Below are positions 43,599-43,890 of a DNA stretch of 43,890 nt, piece by piece (the first letter of the stretch is position 1; each line of letters opens with the position of its first letter). Location: contig JADFYD010000001.1 in the NCBI GenBank assembly GCA_015233235.1, positions 1 through 43,890 of the forward strand, read 5' to 3'. Position numbers and translations under genes: made by a program. The notes beneath the pieces are model-generated. The model was not told the DNA's origin. It worked only from the letters and a program-made list of their open reading frames with translations, and ran no database searches. This stretch comes from Candidatus Omnitrophota bacterium. Lineage in GTDB: Bacteria > Omnitrophota > Gorgyraeia > Tantalellales > Tantalellaceae.

Positions 43599-43890
43599 TT
43601 ATTTTATCGTGGATCCGGCGGGTATATCTTTTTCTGTCGTGAGGATAACGGTGGATTCTTCATTTGACGCAGCTAAGATCATGCCGTTTGATTCTTCTCC
43701 CCTGATAACTGCGGGCTTCAAATTGGCGATAACCGCGACATTTTTACCTATCAATTCCTCAGGGATATAGCTTTTTCTTATACCGGCTACGACCTGTCTT
43801 TTCTCGGTGCCAAGGTCTATTTCAATGAGATAAAGACGGTCAGCATTGGGATGCTCACGTACGCTTAATACCTTGGCCGTCCGTATCTCA
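43599..43890 (-). CDS. metG: C-terminal tRNA-binding (EMAP/OB) domain, probably the end of methionyl-tRNA synthetase; continues beyond the window
   Basis: Manual translation EIRTAKVLSVREHPNADRLYLIEIDLGTEKRQVVAGIRKSYIPEELIGKNVAVIANLKPAVIRGEESNGMILAASNEESTVILTTEKDIPAGSTIK*. Confidence 0.85.
   Translation of the reverse strand, partial: EIRTAKVLSVREHPNADRLYLIEIDLGTEKRQVVAGIRKSYIPEELIGKNVAVIANLKPAVIRGEESNGMILAASNEESTVILTTEKDIPAGSTIK

Noticed and set aside
1-43890. Classical defence system, prophage, integrase or transposase
   Set aside because: No ORF in the supplied track or in my reading carries recognisable nuclease/helicase defence modules, phage structural genes, or transposase/integrase motifs.

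Overview
The window is a gene-dense bacterial segment with no rRNA, CRISPR array or recognisable transposase. The gene mix is reminiscent of an anaerobic Omnitrophota-like lineage, but that placement is an inference. Left part (1-9.4 kb): an oxygen/ROS-detoxification and Fe-S/iron cassette (nifS 3' part, nifU-like, short-loop rubredoxin, ferritin, flavin reductase-rubredoxin fusion, FprA flavodiiron protein, desulfoferrodoxin, rubrerythrin, glutaredoxin, thioredoxin reductase, Ogg-type glycosylase, a truncated membrane protein), followed on the other strand by a truncated nifS 5' part, an Rrf2 regulator, TlpA and CcdA. Middle: tRNA-Ala(CGC), an ExbB/ExbD/TonB-like/TPR operon, two radical SAM genes, recN, mdh, and an icd-guaA-purL-purQ cluster. 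Right part: a coiled-coil protein, CHASE2-GGDEF, FecR, YqeY, def, panD, an alpha/beta hydrolase, DUF4416, HIT, a TIGR04073-like protein, ExeA/GspB-like genes, ybgC, aroB and the metG C-terminus. Six small PilZ proteins are scattered through the window. Main points for follow-up: (1) a 203-bp hairpin-rich insertion that appears to have separated the tRNA-Ala gene from its own CCA and terminator, leaving a 19-bp direct repeat of the tRNA 3' end; (2) a breakpoint near 7.05 kb that cuts two tail-to-tail genes, with the rest of nifS at the window's left edge in opposite orientation (inversion or assembly/amplification chimera); (3) four large nested inverted-repeat elements in intergenic gaps; (4) the unusually complete redox cassette. 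All calls come from reading the sequence and supplied translations; no database search was run.
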